NCBI RefSeq assembly: GCF_000427625.1 | Contig: NZ_KE386569.1 | Coordinates: 2,718,789-2,782,788 of the forward strand | Direction of reading: 5' to 3' | Source: Methylobacter luteus IMV-B-3098 | GTDB lineage: Bacteria > Pseudomonadota > Gammaproteobacteria > Methylococcales > Methylomonadaceae | DNA length: 64,000 nucleotides | Part shown: in pieces, positions 52,175 to 61,071 of the stretch | Numbering within the stretch: the stretch's first letter is position 1 | Layout: every line of letters starts with the position of its first letter | Position numbers and translations under genes: made by a program | Notes under the pieces: generated by a model | Databases searched by the model: none | The model's input: the letters and a program-made list of their open reading frames with translations, nothing else | Told to the model about the DNA's origin: nothing

Positions 52175-52500
52175 CCGGCCTTGGGCGTTTTCATATCCTT
52201 TAAGATCGAACACGGACGGAAGCGATAGATTCGCCGGCTGCCAGGAAATAAAGCGCGGCATCTTGCTATCATCCGCAAAATTCCATAAGGAATTAAAGGC
52301 CAGCATCAATGTCGGCTTATCGTCAGGCCGACCGCATCCGGTGCTGCACCGAACAATTCTTCTAACCATATCCATCGGGTCCGCTTAATGCTGGAAATGA
52401 TGCGACAGGCGATACATCTTGGGCGGTGACTGAGATGCCTTTCATTCTCCAACAACAGATAGGGCGTTGTTTCCAAAACAGCATACCAGACTCTGAATTA
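52175..52500 (-). pseudogene. decayed fragment of a winged-helix regulator
   Basis: Read on the minus strand, broken frames give YAVLETTPYLLLENERHLSH, then LEELFGAAPDAV and DDKPTLMLAFNSLWNFADDS followed by KMPRFI. These align with FETFRLEVTTHLLWEGETHV, REELFEAVWDGRLV, and SALRLAVNSLRNILHDDRKT in the intact regulator at 48749-49819. Frames are shifted and the ATPase part is gone. DNA identity is also visible (ATCTTGGGCGGT on the plus strand near 52413). It is the remnant of the divergent regulator of module 3. Confidence 0.75.
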
Positions 52501-52769
52501 GAGATGCCGGATTAAGCCTAATACTAATAGTTACTAATAATCTAAATTGATGACTTAAGTATATGGCAGCTTATCAATTAATTAACCAGTAATTAATCAA
52601 TAATTAACCAGTAATTAAGATTGATTTAATGAAAATATTGAAAACTAAACGAAATTGTTAAAAATTGAAAAAGGAACACAATGGGAAATAAACATAATTG
52701 AATAACTTTTCAACCGAGTTTTATTCCATTGATTTTTGAAAGGTGGTTATTGGAATTAAAGCCACAAAA

Positions 52770-52845
52770 CAAGCCATATCTGCTGTGAAGCAGCTGCTGA
52801 AAGCTCCAGGATCTTATACTGTTTTAAAAAGTATTTGGAGTGCAA
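52770..52845 (+). ncRNA. degenerate GEMM-I-like riboswitch aptamer, module 3
   Basis: CAAGCCATAT leads to CTGCT-GTGA-AGCAG, still a GNRA hairpin, then CTGCTGAAAGCTCC and an arm with CTCCA/TGGAG and ATACT/AGTAT, ending GTGCAATT. Helices are kept, but the joint differs from GGACGCAAAGCC. It occupies the same place in the leader as the aptamers of module 1. It may be inactive or have changed ligand preference. Confidence 0.4.
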
Positions 52846-52882
52846 TTTATATTTATTGGTTAATTTATATAGGGATTAAAAA

Positions 52883-53443
52883 ATGAAAAAAATATATTGC
52901 GTTATCTTAATGATAATAAGTATATCAATAACAGTAACGGCAGCAGAAGCTGCATCTTATACGGACACTTATAATCCAACTGATATGCTGTTGGGAACCG
53001 GTGATGATCAAACATCGAGCTATTCCTGGGAGTTTGATATAACGGATTCTGGATTTAATCCACTCACTCAGGATGTCACTAATGCGTTAGTGAATTTACA
53101 ACTACGTGATGATAAAGGACCTCAGGATGGTGCTGAAAAATTATCCTTCTCCGCTGAGAGTACTAGCTTAGCTGGTAATGCAAATGCAAATCATGACTTA
53201 AGCTTTAATTTATTTGATAACGGCAATGCCTTGTTGAGATTGAGCGATATAGGCAAGTTATTGATAGTTTTAACAGCTACTAGCGGAGATTTCATATTTG
53301 AAGCAGCAACGCTTCATGTTACCGCTACTGATGTTGACGTTAATTCGGTTCCATTACCAGCAGCAGTCTGGTTGTTCGGATCAGGTTTGGCAGGTTTGAT
53401 CGGCGCAGCAGCGCGCAGAAAATCAACAGCCGTTCAAGCTTAA
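52883..53443 (+). CDS. PEP-CTERM sorting domain protein, module 3
   Basis: A 186-residue protein. The signal peptide begins MKKIYCVILMIISISITVTA, with cleavage near AEAA. The mature part shows LTQDVTNALVNLQLRDDKG and other strands, suggesting a beta-sandwich, but no domain is recognised. The C-terminus VPLPAAVWLFGSGLAGLIG followed by ARRKS is the sorting signal. The coding region and leader are more AT-rich than the neighbouring genes. Upstream are a degenerate aptamer and the remains of a divergent regulator. Confidence 0.9.
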   Translation: MKKIYCVILMIISISITVTAAEAASYTDTYNPTDMLLGTGDDQTSSYSWEFDITDSGFNPLTQDVTNALVNLQLRDDKGPQDGAEKLSFSAESTSLAGNANANHDLSFNLFDNGNALLRLSDIGKLLIVLTATSGDFIFEAATLHVTATDVDVNSVPLPAAVWLFGSGLAGLIGAAARRKSTAVQA

Positions 53444-53458
53444 AATCCGGTTTTACAT

Positions 53459-53483
53459 GAAAGGGGCTTCGGCCCCTTTTTTA
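53459..53483 (+). terminator. rho-independent terminator, module 3
   Basis: AAAGGGGC-TTCG-GCCCC then TTTTTT, 16 bases after the stop. It has a stable UUCG-type loop. Confidence 0.92.
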
Positions 53484-53512
53484 TGTCTTTTACAGTCAGT
53501 TTCAAATAGGCT

Positions 53513-54202
53513 TTATGAGGGCCTATATTCTTCCTGCGGCGGGCCTGACAGTTCCAACAGATTGATCACATTCATCCTGATAGCCAGGCGGGTCAGCTCG
53601 ATATCGTTGGCGACGCCCAGTTTCCGCTTGATCAGGTAATGGCAGTTCAGCACGGTTTTCGGGCTGATATGGAGCAGGCGGGCAATGTCTTCGGTCGATC
53701 GCGCTTCGGCCAGCAGCCGCAAGATCTCGAATTCGCGTACGGTCAGTTCTTCCAGCGCGATGCGATAGGCGCCCAGCTTTTCCAGGGCAAGCGCCTGGGC
53801 GATATCGGCGCTCAGCGTGTGGCGACCGGCATGGACGTCATAGACGGCCCGGATCAGGACATCGGGCGCACTGCTCTTGGTTACGTAACCTAAAGCGCCG
53901 GCCCGCGCGGCCTGAATCGCAAAAACCGGATGCAGGTGCATGCTGAAAACCAGAACTCTGGCATCGGGGCGGCTCTGTCTGATATGAGCGATAACCTCCA
54001 GTCCGCCCTGGCCGGGCAGCGACAGATCCATGATGACCAGATCGGGGTTGCAATCCTTGAAGCGGGCATACGCCTCGGCTCCGTCCGCGGCCTCCGCGAC
54101 GATCTCCAGCCTGGGTTGCTTTTCCAGCAGCGAGCGATAACCTTCGCGGACGATGGCATGGTCGTCGACCAGTAAAATCCTGATGTGTGCAGAAGTCGTC
54201 AT
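53513..54202 (-). CDS. NarL/LuxR-type response regulator
   Basis: ATG at 54202 overlaps the kinase stop by four bases (ATGA), so this start is preferred over one 36 bases upstream; 229 residues. The receiver domain has DDH at 13-15 and the phosphorylated Asp59 in DLVIMDLSLPG, with KSSAPDVLI as the Lys block. The C-terminal LuxR helix-turn-helix is LTVREFEILRLLAEARSTED and SPKTVLNCHYLIKRKL. It works with the kinase at 54199. It lies next to the PEP-CTERM modules and could control them, though that is only position. Confidence 0.93.
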   Translation of the reverse strand: MTTSAHIRILLVDDHAIVREGYRSLLEKQPRLEIVAEAADGAEAYARFKDCNPDLVIMDLSLPGQGGLEVIAHIRQSRPDARVLVFSMHLHPVFAIQAARAGALGYVTKSSAPDVLIRAVYDVHAGRHTLSADIAQALALEKLGAYRIALEELTVREFEILRLLAEARSTEDIARLLHISPKTVLNCHYLIKRKLGVANDIELTRLAIRMNVINLLELSGPPQEEYRPS

Positions 54203-55560
54203 GTCGGCGCGCCTGTAGCGGGTTGTACCGGCAGCCATGCCCGGACCATCAGACCGCCGGCTTGGGCCGGCGCCAGCGTTAGTTGACCACCCAGCGCCGC
54301 CACGCGCTCGCGCATACCAAGCAGTCCAATGCCGGACGCTTCTTCAAACGGCAGTTTATCGGCGATGCCGTCGTCCTCGACCCGCAATTCGACAAGTCCG
54401 TCGGATAGTATGAGCGTGACTTTCGCGTTGGCGGCGGATGAATGCTTGGCGATATTGGTCAGGCATTCCTGAACGATGCGAAAAATATTGACGGGCACCG
54501 GCTCGGGCAGCCGGTTAAGATCGCCGTCGATGGTCAGCTGATAATGAATCTTGCCGCCGCTTCGGGCATTCCAGCCGGCCACCAGGCTGCTCAGCGAGGC
54601 CGACAATCCCAGTTCATCGATATCCATGGGCCGCAATCGCAGCAGCAGTCCGCGCAACAAATCCATCATGTGGCCGGTAATGCGAGCGATGTTTTTGCCT
54701 TCGGGCACCAGCGCAGGGCAGCCCTGTTCCGCCGTTTGCGTCATGGATGCCGCGACGGCGTTGATGGCGGCCAGGCATTGGCCGAACTCGTCGTGTAGCT
54801 CGCGCGCCAGATAGCGGCGCTCTTCCTCCTGGACAGTCATCAGCTTTAGGGCCAGTTTTCGGCGTTCGGCAAGCAACTGCTGCTGACTGGCCGCCAGTAG
54901 GTTAATGGCCTGGCCGGTGCGCTGCCATTCGATCAGCTCGAAAGCGGGCAGACGGGTAGATAAGTCGCCATTGCTCATGTTTTCCAGGCCGGCAACGATC
55001 ACTTGTGCCGGACGCAATGCGCGACTCACCGTGACATAAACCAGCAGGCAAAGAGCCAGCACGGTTGTTGCGGACAGCCCCATCAGGCCGCGAAGCTGTT
55101 GCCAGGCGCTGGCAATCTCGATTTCGGCGCTGGGTGCGACAATGACGGTGCCATGAACGCGATCACGAAAGGCAATCGGCCGCATGGCCTCAAGGCCGGG
55201 TTTGAAAGCCCATCGGTATATGCCTTCGAACCAGTCCGGCACGCTCCGGGCGATTACGTTGCCGCCGCTGCATACGCTGCGGACCTGATCTCCGTCTGTC
55301 GGCATGAACCGCACGCAAGTGCCGGATACGGTGCTGATCTGTTGCCATAATCCCAGATCCGGGAACCTCGCCACATGGTCGAAGCCCGCATTGATGCGTA
55401 GCAGTTGCACTTCCAGTTGCCGGCCTATCGAGTCGGCCGTTGAACGGGCCTCGCGCCGGAATTCCCGGTCGGCCTGATACAGCACCCAGATAGCCGTTGC
55501 AGCCAGGCAGGCGAAGCCGATCAGGATGATGCGCGAGAGCAAGTAAATTTTCAGATTCAT
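54199..55560 (-). CDS. sensor histidine kinase, NarX/UhpB class (HisKA_3)
   Basis: A 453-residue kinase. Spans at about 8-28 and 157-178 enclose a periplasmic sensor of about 125 residues that contains two Cys (SGTCVRF, RSVCSGG). A HAMP-like linker follows (RALRPAQVIVAGLENMSNGD). The HisKA_3 dimer box EERRYLARELHDEFGQCLAA carries the phospho-acceptor His256. The ATPase domain has NIFRIVQECLTNIAKHSSAA and EDDGIADKLPFEEASGIGLL. It phosphorylates the partner regulator encoded next to it. The signal is unknown. Confidence 0.93.
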   Translation of the reverse strand: MNLKIYLLSRIILIGFACLAATAIWVLYQADREFRREARSTADSIGRQLEVQLLRINAGFDHVARFPDLGLWQQISTVSGTCVRFMPTDGDQVRSVCSGGNVIARSVPDWFEGIYRWAFKPGLEAMRPIAFRDRVHGTVIVAPSAEIEIASAWQQLRGLMGLSATTVLALCLLVYVTVSRALRPAQVIVAGLENMSNGDLSTRLPAFELIEWQRTGQAINLLAASQQQLLAERRKLALKLMTVQEEERRYLARELHDEFGQCLAAINAVAASMTQTAEQGCPALVPEGKNIARITGHMMDLLRGLLLRLRPMDIDELGLSASLSSLVAGWNARSGGKIHYQLTIDGDLNRLPEPVPVNIFRIVQECLTNIAKHSSAANAKVTLILSDGLVELRVEDDGIADKLPFEEASGIGLLGMRERVAALGGQLTLAPAQAGGLMVRAWLPVQPATGAPT

Positions 55561-55784
55561 AGTAATGCCGGATGAGATTTTTTGCTGACGATCAGACGCT
55601 TTGAGGCTCGGCGCGCCCTTGAGCGCATTCTATGCGCCTGTGACCGGCATGGAAAGCAGCCTCGATAAAGTCGGGCAAATTGCCCGTATTCAATGGGCAA
55701 TGATCAGGTTACGGACGCAGGCCGCCACGCTAATCTGGCAACTGTTACGCAAGCAACGTTTCTTAAAAATAAGGAGAACAGAGG

Positions 55785-56300
55785 ATGAAATTAATAAATG
55801 CAAGAATAATTCCTGCCTGGATCATACTGGCTATGGGGCTGATTTTTAATGGTGCCGTTCATGCAGGTACTCGCATAGCGGTTTTAAACTTCGAGCTGAA
55901 CGACATCACGTCAATGCCCAATACGCCGGATGAACTCACGCGCACGGCTACAATCAAGCCGTTGCTTGAACAGGCGATCGGTCAAGCCGGCGATTACGAA
56001 ATCATTCGCATCAATGTCGATGAACAAGCGGCCGCGAATGCCGGGTTCGGTTATCTTTTCAAATTTCATGATGCGGCGGCTGAGTTGGCCAGCCAGTCTG
56101 GCGCCGATTGGGTCGTAGTCGGACAGCACAGCAAACCCAGTTTTCTGTTTTCTTATCTGATGGTGTATTTGGTCAATGTGAAAACGCCTGATCTTTCCGC
56201 AAGATATGATATTGAACTGAAAGGCACGCATGAAAAGGTAACAAAACGCGGAATCAATACGCTGGCGAAAAAGATTCATGCCGCGATCAAGCGGATGTGA
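55785..56300 (+). CDS. exported DUF2380-like protein
   Basis: A 171-residue protein behind AAGGAGAACAGAGG. A signal peptide covers about residues 8-27 (IIPAWIILAMGLIFNGAVHA). GTRIAVLNFELNDIT is the first strand, and SGADWVVVGQHSKPSFLFSY resembles the DUF2380 fold, in which small periplasmic or lipoprotein domains share the strand order of the TolB N-terminal region. No catalytic motif is seen and the role is unknown. The 224 bases before it hold no convincing gene. Confidence 0.7.
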   Translation: MKLINARIIPAWIILAMGLIFNGAVHAGTRIAVLNFELNDITSMPNTPDELTRTATIKPLLEQAIGQAGDYEIIRINVDEQAAANAGFGYLFKFHDAAAELASQSGADWVVVGQHSKPSFLFSYLMVYLVNVKTPDLSARYDIELKGTHEKVTKRGINTLAKKIHAAIKRM

Positions 56301-56485
56301 ATGCTGATGTGCCAACACTTTCCCGGACACAAGGTTAGGCAGATTCTGGCCGCATTCCTAAATAAATAGCAGGAAGCTATATCCAATGGGCATTTTCAGG
56401 GCTCAGCTTGACTATAAGCAAAACTGAACTATTCTCAGGCATGACCCGATTAAATTGTCCGTAGGCTCACAGGAGTGTATCCCCC

Positions 56486-58075
56486 ATGTTAAAAAAAATT
56501 TCCCCTTTATTACTGCTCTGTTCATTTGGCCTATGCGCCGAACCTGGTCCTCTAAAGGGACCCGAGCAACCCACAAGCCCCACAGACCCCACAGACCCGA
56601 CAGCACCCACAGCGTCGCAGGTTGTGGCGTACGATGACGGGATCACCGTGAGGCCAAATGATGTTGTTTCCGTGACTGGCAATGTGACAGCAAATGACCT
56701 GAATGGGACGAGTGCTTACCTTAACAGCTCGCCAGCGAGTGAATATGGCACTCTGCTTTTCAATTCCGACGGCAGCTTTACCTATACCTTGTATAAAAGC
56801 GCTCCCAGCGTTAATAAGCTAGCGGCTGGCGAAGTCGTCAAAGACTCTTTTTCCTACACCCTTGTCGACCAGTTCGGACAAAGCGCTACCGCGAACCTAA
56901 ATGTAACTATTATTGGTAACCCGGTTGATGCTGACGGCAATACTGTTTTTGAACAGCCGAAGGATGAACTTTACGATAATGTGGACGTTGAATTTAATGA
57001 TCATTCTACCGATGCAACACCTTTGAATTCCGGCAGAAATATTAAAGGGCATTTGCTCCACGCGGCTGATAAGGATTGGTTTTTCTTGCACAGTGCCGGT
57101 AACGAAATCATCAAGCTTGACGTTTGTCCGCAGGGCAGCAGTTGCTTCGGTAAAAAAAGCAGATGGGTACTGTATGTGTTTGACAGTGCTCAGTTCACGC
57201 CTGAGTGGGAAGAATCTGCCTATTATCCGCTCCACCGTTGGGTGAAGGAAACCGGCAGTAGATCGGACATACGGAATAAGATAGTTATACATAATGATCC
57301 CAAGTATCCAGGGGAAGAAAAGGTGGATGAGCCTGCGATCATAGGCGCTTCAGATAACCTGTATCTGGCTTATAGGGCGGGGTTATTCGATGGGGCTCTC
57401 ATCGGTATAGTTGATCCTTGTTTTGATACGGCTAATTCTCTTGAAATCGGTGTTCCTCCAGGCGAAAGAGATTACTACATTGCTATTTCCTCGCCTCTAC
57501 ATGGAGATGCGGACCAAGGGGATGACGAATGTGGTCAAGGATCAGTTCTTTTGAGTGAACCTGGGCTCCCTGTAACCACCTCGTGGACAGACTCTTTAGG
57601 AACTTGGTATCAATCTCTTCCAACTACACAGGAATATATCTCATCTTTCTATAGCGATGACCAGTATACGATCAACATTACCAGCACTGGCCTCGATCCG
57701 TTATTGCCAACAATCCATCCGTTATTATCGCCATCCGCAATTGAAAAATCGGCAACATTCAATGGCTTCAGCGGTGAACTGAATATCCCTAAGGTCAAGG
57801 TTGAAGGCAAGCTATACGCGGCCCGCCTGGTACGGCAAGCTCCATTCTCGGGCAATACTTATAAATTTGCTCTGATAGACCTCAACGAACTCGGCTCCGG
57901 GGAAACTGTCGATCCGTTCCAGGCCACGTATAATCCGGCTAACGGGCAGGTGTTAATGCCTCGCGTGACTGATGCCGCCAATGGCAACGCCTATTCTGTG
58001 ATTATGCAGTATCATCCGGCGGCTAACGGTAATGCTCAATGGCTGGAAGCGATTGCTATTACAGCTATCAAATAG
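56486..58075 (+). CDS. secreted protein with cadherin/VCBS-like domain
   Basis: A 529-residue protein. The signal peptide is MLKKISPLLLLCSFGLC; Cys17 follows LLLLCSFGL, so lipidation is possible but the lipobox is poor. A short Pro-Thr repeat linker comes next (PTSPTDPTDPTAPTA). Residues 47-135 match a VCBS or bacterial cadherin-like domain (NVTANDLNGTS, GTLLFNSDGSFTYTLY, DSFSYTLVDQFGQSATANL). The remaining 390 residues form an Asp/Asn-rich region with Cys pairs (DVCPQGSSCFG, VDPCFD) not recognised. It is probably a surface or extracellular protein. A terminator lies 115 bases after. Confidence 0.75.
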   Translation: MLKKISPLLLLCSFGLCAEPGPLKGPEQPTSPTDPTDPTAPTASQVVAYDDGITVRPNDVVSVTGNVTANDLNGTSAYLNSSPASEYGTLLFNSDGSFTYTLYKSAPSVNKLAAGEVVKDSFSYTLVDQFGQSATANLNVTIIGNPVDADGNTVFEQPKDELYDNVDVEFNDHSTDATPLNSGRNIKGHLLHAADKDWFFLHSAGNEIIKLDVCPQGSSCFGKKSRWVLYVFDSAQFTPEWEESAYYPLHRWVKETGSRSDIRNKIVIHNDPKYPGEEKVDEPAIIGASDNLYLAYRAGLFDGALIGIVDPCFDTANSLEIGVPPGERDYYIAISSPLHGDADQGDDECGQGSVLLSEPGLPVTTSWTDSLGTWYQSLPTTQEYISSFYSDDQYTINITSTGLDPLLPTIHPLLSPSAIEKSATFNGFSGELNIPKVKVEGKLYAARLVRQAPFSGNTYKFALIDLNELGSGETVDPFQATYNPANGQVLMPRVTDAANGNAYSVIMQYHPAANGNAQWLEAIAITAIK

Positions 58076-58190
58076 TTCGTAGACTGGTGATATAGGTTTT
58101 TTCCCCGCCTCGGCAGTTGCATAAGATATCTCGGAGTCAGGCTCGATTGAGACTATTTTATTTGGCTGCTTGAGGCAATCCATTACCTCG

Positions 58191-58225
58191 AACAGGAAAG
58201 ATAAGTCATGTTCTTTCCTGTTTTT
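58191..58225 (+). terminator. rho-independent terminator
   Basis: AACAGGAAAGA-10-TCTTTCCTGTT, perfectly paired over 11 bases and followed by TTT. It closes the transcript of the cadherin-like gene. Confidence 0.85.
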
Positions 58226-59046
58226 CAATCTTGATTTATAAAAACATCAGAAAGCAGGGCTTATCTTTTATCTGCAAATGAATCTGCTCTTTATCCGGTT
58301 TATAAACGGATAGCGGTGGTTTTTATATGTTGATATTTTTAAGGGGCTTTTTAAGCGTCTCCGAGATCTATGCCCTTACGCGATTAAATATCTCGAAAGC
58401 GGGTAGTAAAGCAAGGTGATTGTGAAGCACAGTCGCTTCTTCGAGAAATTTGATTTTTCGGTAATGCTGTCCTCATGTTTTATATGTCCATCATTACAAT
58501 TGGCAATTGATATCCCAATGCCGGTTGTGGTTAACGTCGTTTTGCTTGTACCTTTGGCATGTTTTCAACCGTGATAAGTATTTCATGGATGAATGCCCGC
58601 GCTAAAAGAACAGGCATTTCTTGAAACATTGGTTATATAAACTATAATGCTATTTTTTGCGTAACGCCGATTTATTCTCTGCCTTTTAAACATAAAAAAT
58701 AGAGATATATCAAGGTAATAGCACGACTATTTTTCTGTCCCTCGGCTTAACCGAACCAGGACGCGTGATTCTGGCGGCTGGAGCACAGATAAAAAGGTCG
58801 GATGATCAGGCGGCGGAACTGCTTGATAGGTATGGCGCCTAGTCTCTAATTTAGAGTGCGGATTGCGGCTTCAGAGGCTTTCCCATAGCCATAGCCATTG
58901 CCGATCTGTTTGGGGGGAATTGAATTCATATATAACTAAAAAATGGCAACGCAATGCCAAATTTTCTTGGGAACGGAAGCCTTCCGTCTCCTTGAAACCT
59001 TAAGGGCCAATAATAAATACTAATAAATGCCAAAAGGAGACTCTTT
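58226..59046. other. long AT-rich gap before the lipid-enzyme operon
   Basis: No gene is supported in about 820 bases. Near the end are two small palindromes, TGGCA-6-TGCCA at about 58943 and ACGGAAG-C-CTTCCGT at 58973-58987, which could be operator sites for the operon starting at 59047. AGGAG stands at 59035-59039, eight bases before that start. Confidence 0.4.
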
Positions 59047-60099
59047 ATGCTTTCGCAAACGCCGGGCGGCCAATCGCCTTATGATGAGCGGATCATCCCC
59101 TTTACTGCCGATGATGGCGTCGAACTTAACCTGATCAATGTCCGGGGGCGGAAAGCGCCGGACAAAGGCCCGGTCATTCTGGTGCATGGCGCCGGGGTGC
59201 GTGCCTCCATATACCGGGCGCCGGTAGCGACAACGATAGTCGATGCGCTGATTGAACAGGGCTATGATGTATGGCTGGAAAACTGGCGGGGCAGCATCGC
59301 TTTTCCGCCGAATTTATGGACGCTGGATCAGGCGGCCCTCTACGATCATCCCAAGGCCGTCAAGACCATTATCGCCGAGACCGGCGCGAAAAATCTCAAG
59401 GCCATCATCCATTGCCAAGGCTCGACCAGTTTCACCATGTCGGCCCTCGCGGGGCTCGTGCCCGAAGTCACGACCATCGTCAGCAATGCCGTTTCCCTGC
59501 ACCCGGTCGTGCCGCGCTGGTCCACGTTCAAGCTTCAATACCTGGTGCCGCTGGTCAAGCTGCTCACGCCCTACCTGAATCCGCACTGGGGCGTCGAGGC
59601 GCCCGGTCTGGCTGCAAAGTTGATTACCCTGCTGGTCAATATGACCCATCACGAATGCCATAACGCCGTTTGCAAACAGGTCAGTTTTACTTACGGCAGC
59701 GGCTTTCCGGCTTTGTGGAGCCATGAAAACCTCAATGAAGAAACCCATGAATGGTTGAAGGAAGAATTCGGCGCCGTGCCGCTGCGCTTTTTCGAGCAGA
59801 TCACCCGCTGCACGCAGCAGGGCCATTTGGTTTCCGTCGAAGGCTTCAAGGAACTGCCGGACGATTTTCTCAAGGCCGCCCCCAAGACTGACGCCCGGTT
59901 CGCCTTCTTTGCCGGGGAAAACAACCTTTGTTTTCTGCCCATCAGCCAAATCAATTCCTATAACTATTTTTCCGGATTGCGCCCGAATTACCATTCGCTG
60001 CATGTGCTGCCCGGCTACGGCCACCTGGATGTGTTCATGGGCAAGCATGCGGCTCGGGACACGTTTCCCTTGATCCTCGACGAACTCGATAAAGATTAA
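59047..60099 (+). CDS. alpha/beta hydrolase with Cys in the nucleophile position
   Basis: A 350-residue alpha/beta hydrolase. VILVHGAGVRASIYR (43-57) is the oxyanion block, ENWRGSIAFP follows, and IIHCQGSTSF places Cys123 where most relatives have Ser. PHA synthases also use a Cys there, so this may still be a working nucleophile. The late motif LPGYGHLDVFMG (near 323-334) supplies the His and Asp. No signal peptide is seen. It begins a run of four genes in one direction with an ADC-like, a patatin and a GMC oxidoreductase gene; similar hydrolases are known as partners or fusions of cholesterol-oxidase-like GMC enzymes. Confidence 0.88.
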   Translation: MLSQTPGGQSPYDERIIPFTADDGVELNLINVRGRKAPDKGPVILVHGAGVRASIYRAPVATTIVDALIEQGYDVWLENWRGSIAFPPNLWTLDQAALYDHPKAVKTIIAETGAKNLKAIIHCQGSTSFTMSALAGLVPEVTTIVSNAVSLHPVVPRWSTFKLQYLVPLVKLLTPYLNPHWGVEAPGLAAKLITLLVNMTHHECHNAVCKQVSFTYGSGFPALWSHENLNEETHEWLKEEFGAVPLRFFEQITRCTQQGHLVSVEGFKELPDDFLKAAPKTDARFAFFAGENNLCFLPISQINSYNYFSGLRPNYHSLHVLPGYGHLDVFMGKHAARDTFPLILDELDKD

Positions 60100-60161
60100 T
60101 TCATAACAACAACAATAAAACCGCGCCATAAAATCAACGGCGCCAAGAGGGAGTAAAAATC

Positions 60162-61034
60162 ATGTTTTGCATGCCAAAACGCATTAAAGAATACGCGGGT
60201 CGGTTTTCATTGGTCGACGGCATTCCGTTCAAGCTACCCGTTGCCGCAACGAATTCGCCAGCCTTGATGGCGGTATTCCCGATTAATCCGGAAAAAGCCA
60301 AAGCCTTTTTGCCCAAAGGCGTCCATCCCTTCCGCTTGTGGAACACCGGGTTGCTGATCGTGACCGTTATTGATTATCGCGAAACGCCTATTGGCAAATA
60401 CGTCGAATACAGCATCGCCATCGCCTGCACCCATGGCGCAAAACCGGCGCCAAGACTGCTGCCGGCCCTGTTCATGAATTTCTTCAAGACCGGCCAGTAT
60501 GTCGTTGACCTGCCGGTATCGTCCGAAATATCGGTCAAAGGCGGCAAAGGCATCTGGGGCATGCCGAAGCACCAGGGACATCTGAATTTTAAAATCACCG
60601 AGGACAAGGTCAGCAGCCAGTATGACCTGGATGGCAAACTGGTGACTTATGTCGAAATAGAGCCCCCGAAAAAAACCTGCCTGCCGGTCAAGATGCGCGC
60701 CTCCAATTACTGTTCATTCCGCGGCATGCTGATGAAGTCGGACATCCTGCTCGACACCAAATGCGGCGTTCGCCTGTTCAAGAACGCCAAAGCCCGCTTT
60801 GTCATCGGCGACCATCCCCGCCTGCAAGCCATGAAGGAACTGGAAATCGGCGATGCCATTGCCACGGTTTTCCTGCCGTCCATTACCGGCACGCTCGATG
60901 ATCACATCGAGAGCTGGTTTCTCGATTTCGACCAACTGCCCGAGAAAGCTCCGGAAGGCTTTGAGTCCGTGATCAATCTGGGTTTGAGCGAAGAATGGCT
61001 GTCTCCGCCTGATGCGCCGATTCCACCGGCATGA
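60162..61034 (+). CDS. acetoacetate decarboxylase family protein
   Basis: A 290-residue protein of the ADC fold. Blocks include LMAVFPINPEKAKAFLPKGV, LIVTVIDYRETPIGKYVEYS and GKGIWGMPKHQGHLNF; the last matches the conserved GxWGxPK region. The Lys of this block may or may not correspond to the Schiff-base Lys of true acetoacetate decarboxylase, so the activity is uncertain; many relatives are not decarboxylases. It lies 62 bases after the hydrolase gene behind GAGGGAG and 37 bases before the patatin gene, so it is very likely cotranscribed. Confidence 0.85.
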   Translation: MFCMPKRIKEYAGRFSLVDGIPFKLPVAATNSPALMAVFPINPEKAKAFLPKGVHPFRLWNTGLLIVTVIDYRETPIGKYVEYSIAIACTHGAKPAPRLLPALFMNFFKTGQYVVDLPVSSEISVKGGKGIWGMPKHQGHLNFKITEDKVSSQYDLDGKLVTYVEIEPPKKTCLPVKMRASNYCSFRGMLMKSDILLDTKCGVRLFKNAKARFVIGDHPRLQAMKELEIGDAIATVFLPSITGTLDDHIESWFLDFDQLPEKAPEGFESVINLGLSEEWLSPPDAPIPPA

Positions 61035-61071
61035 TCATGATGGTAACAATCAACAGGCAGGAGTAATAGTT

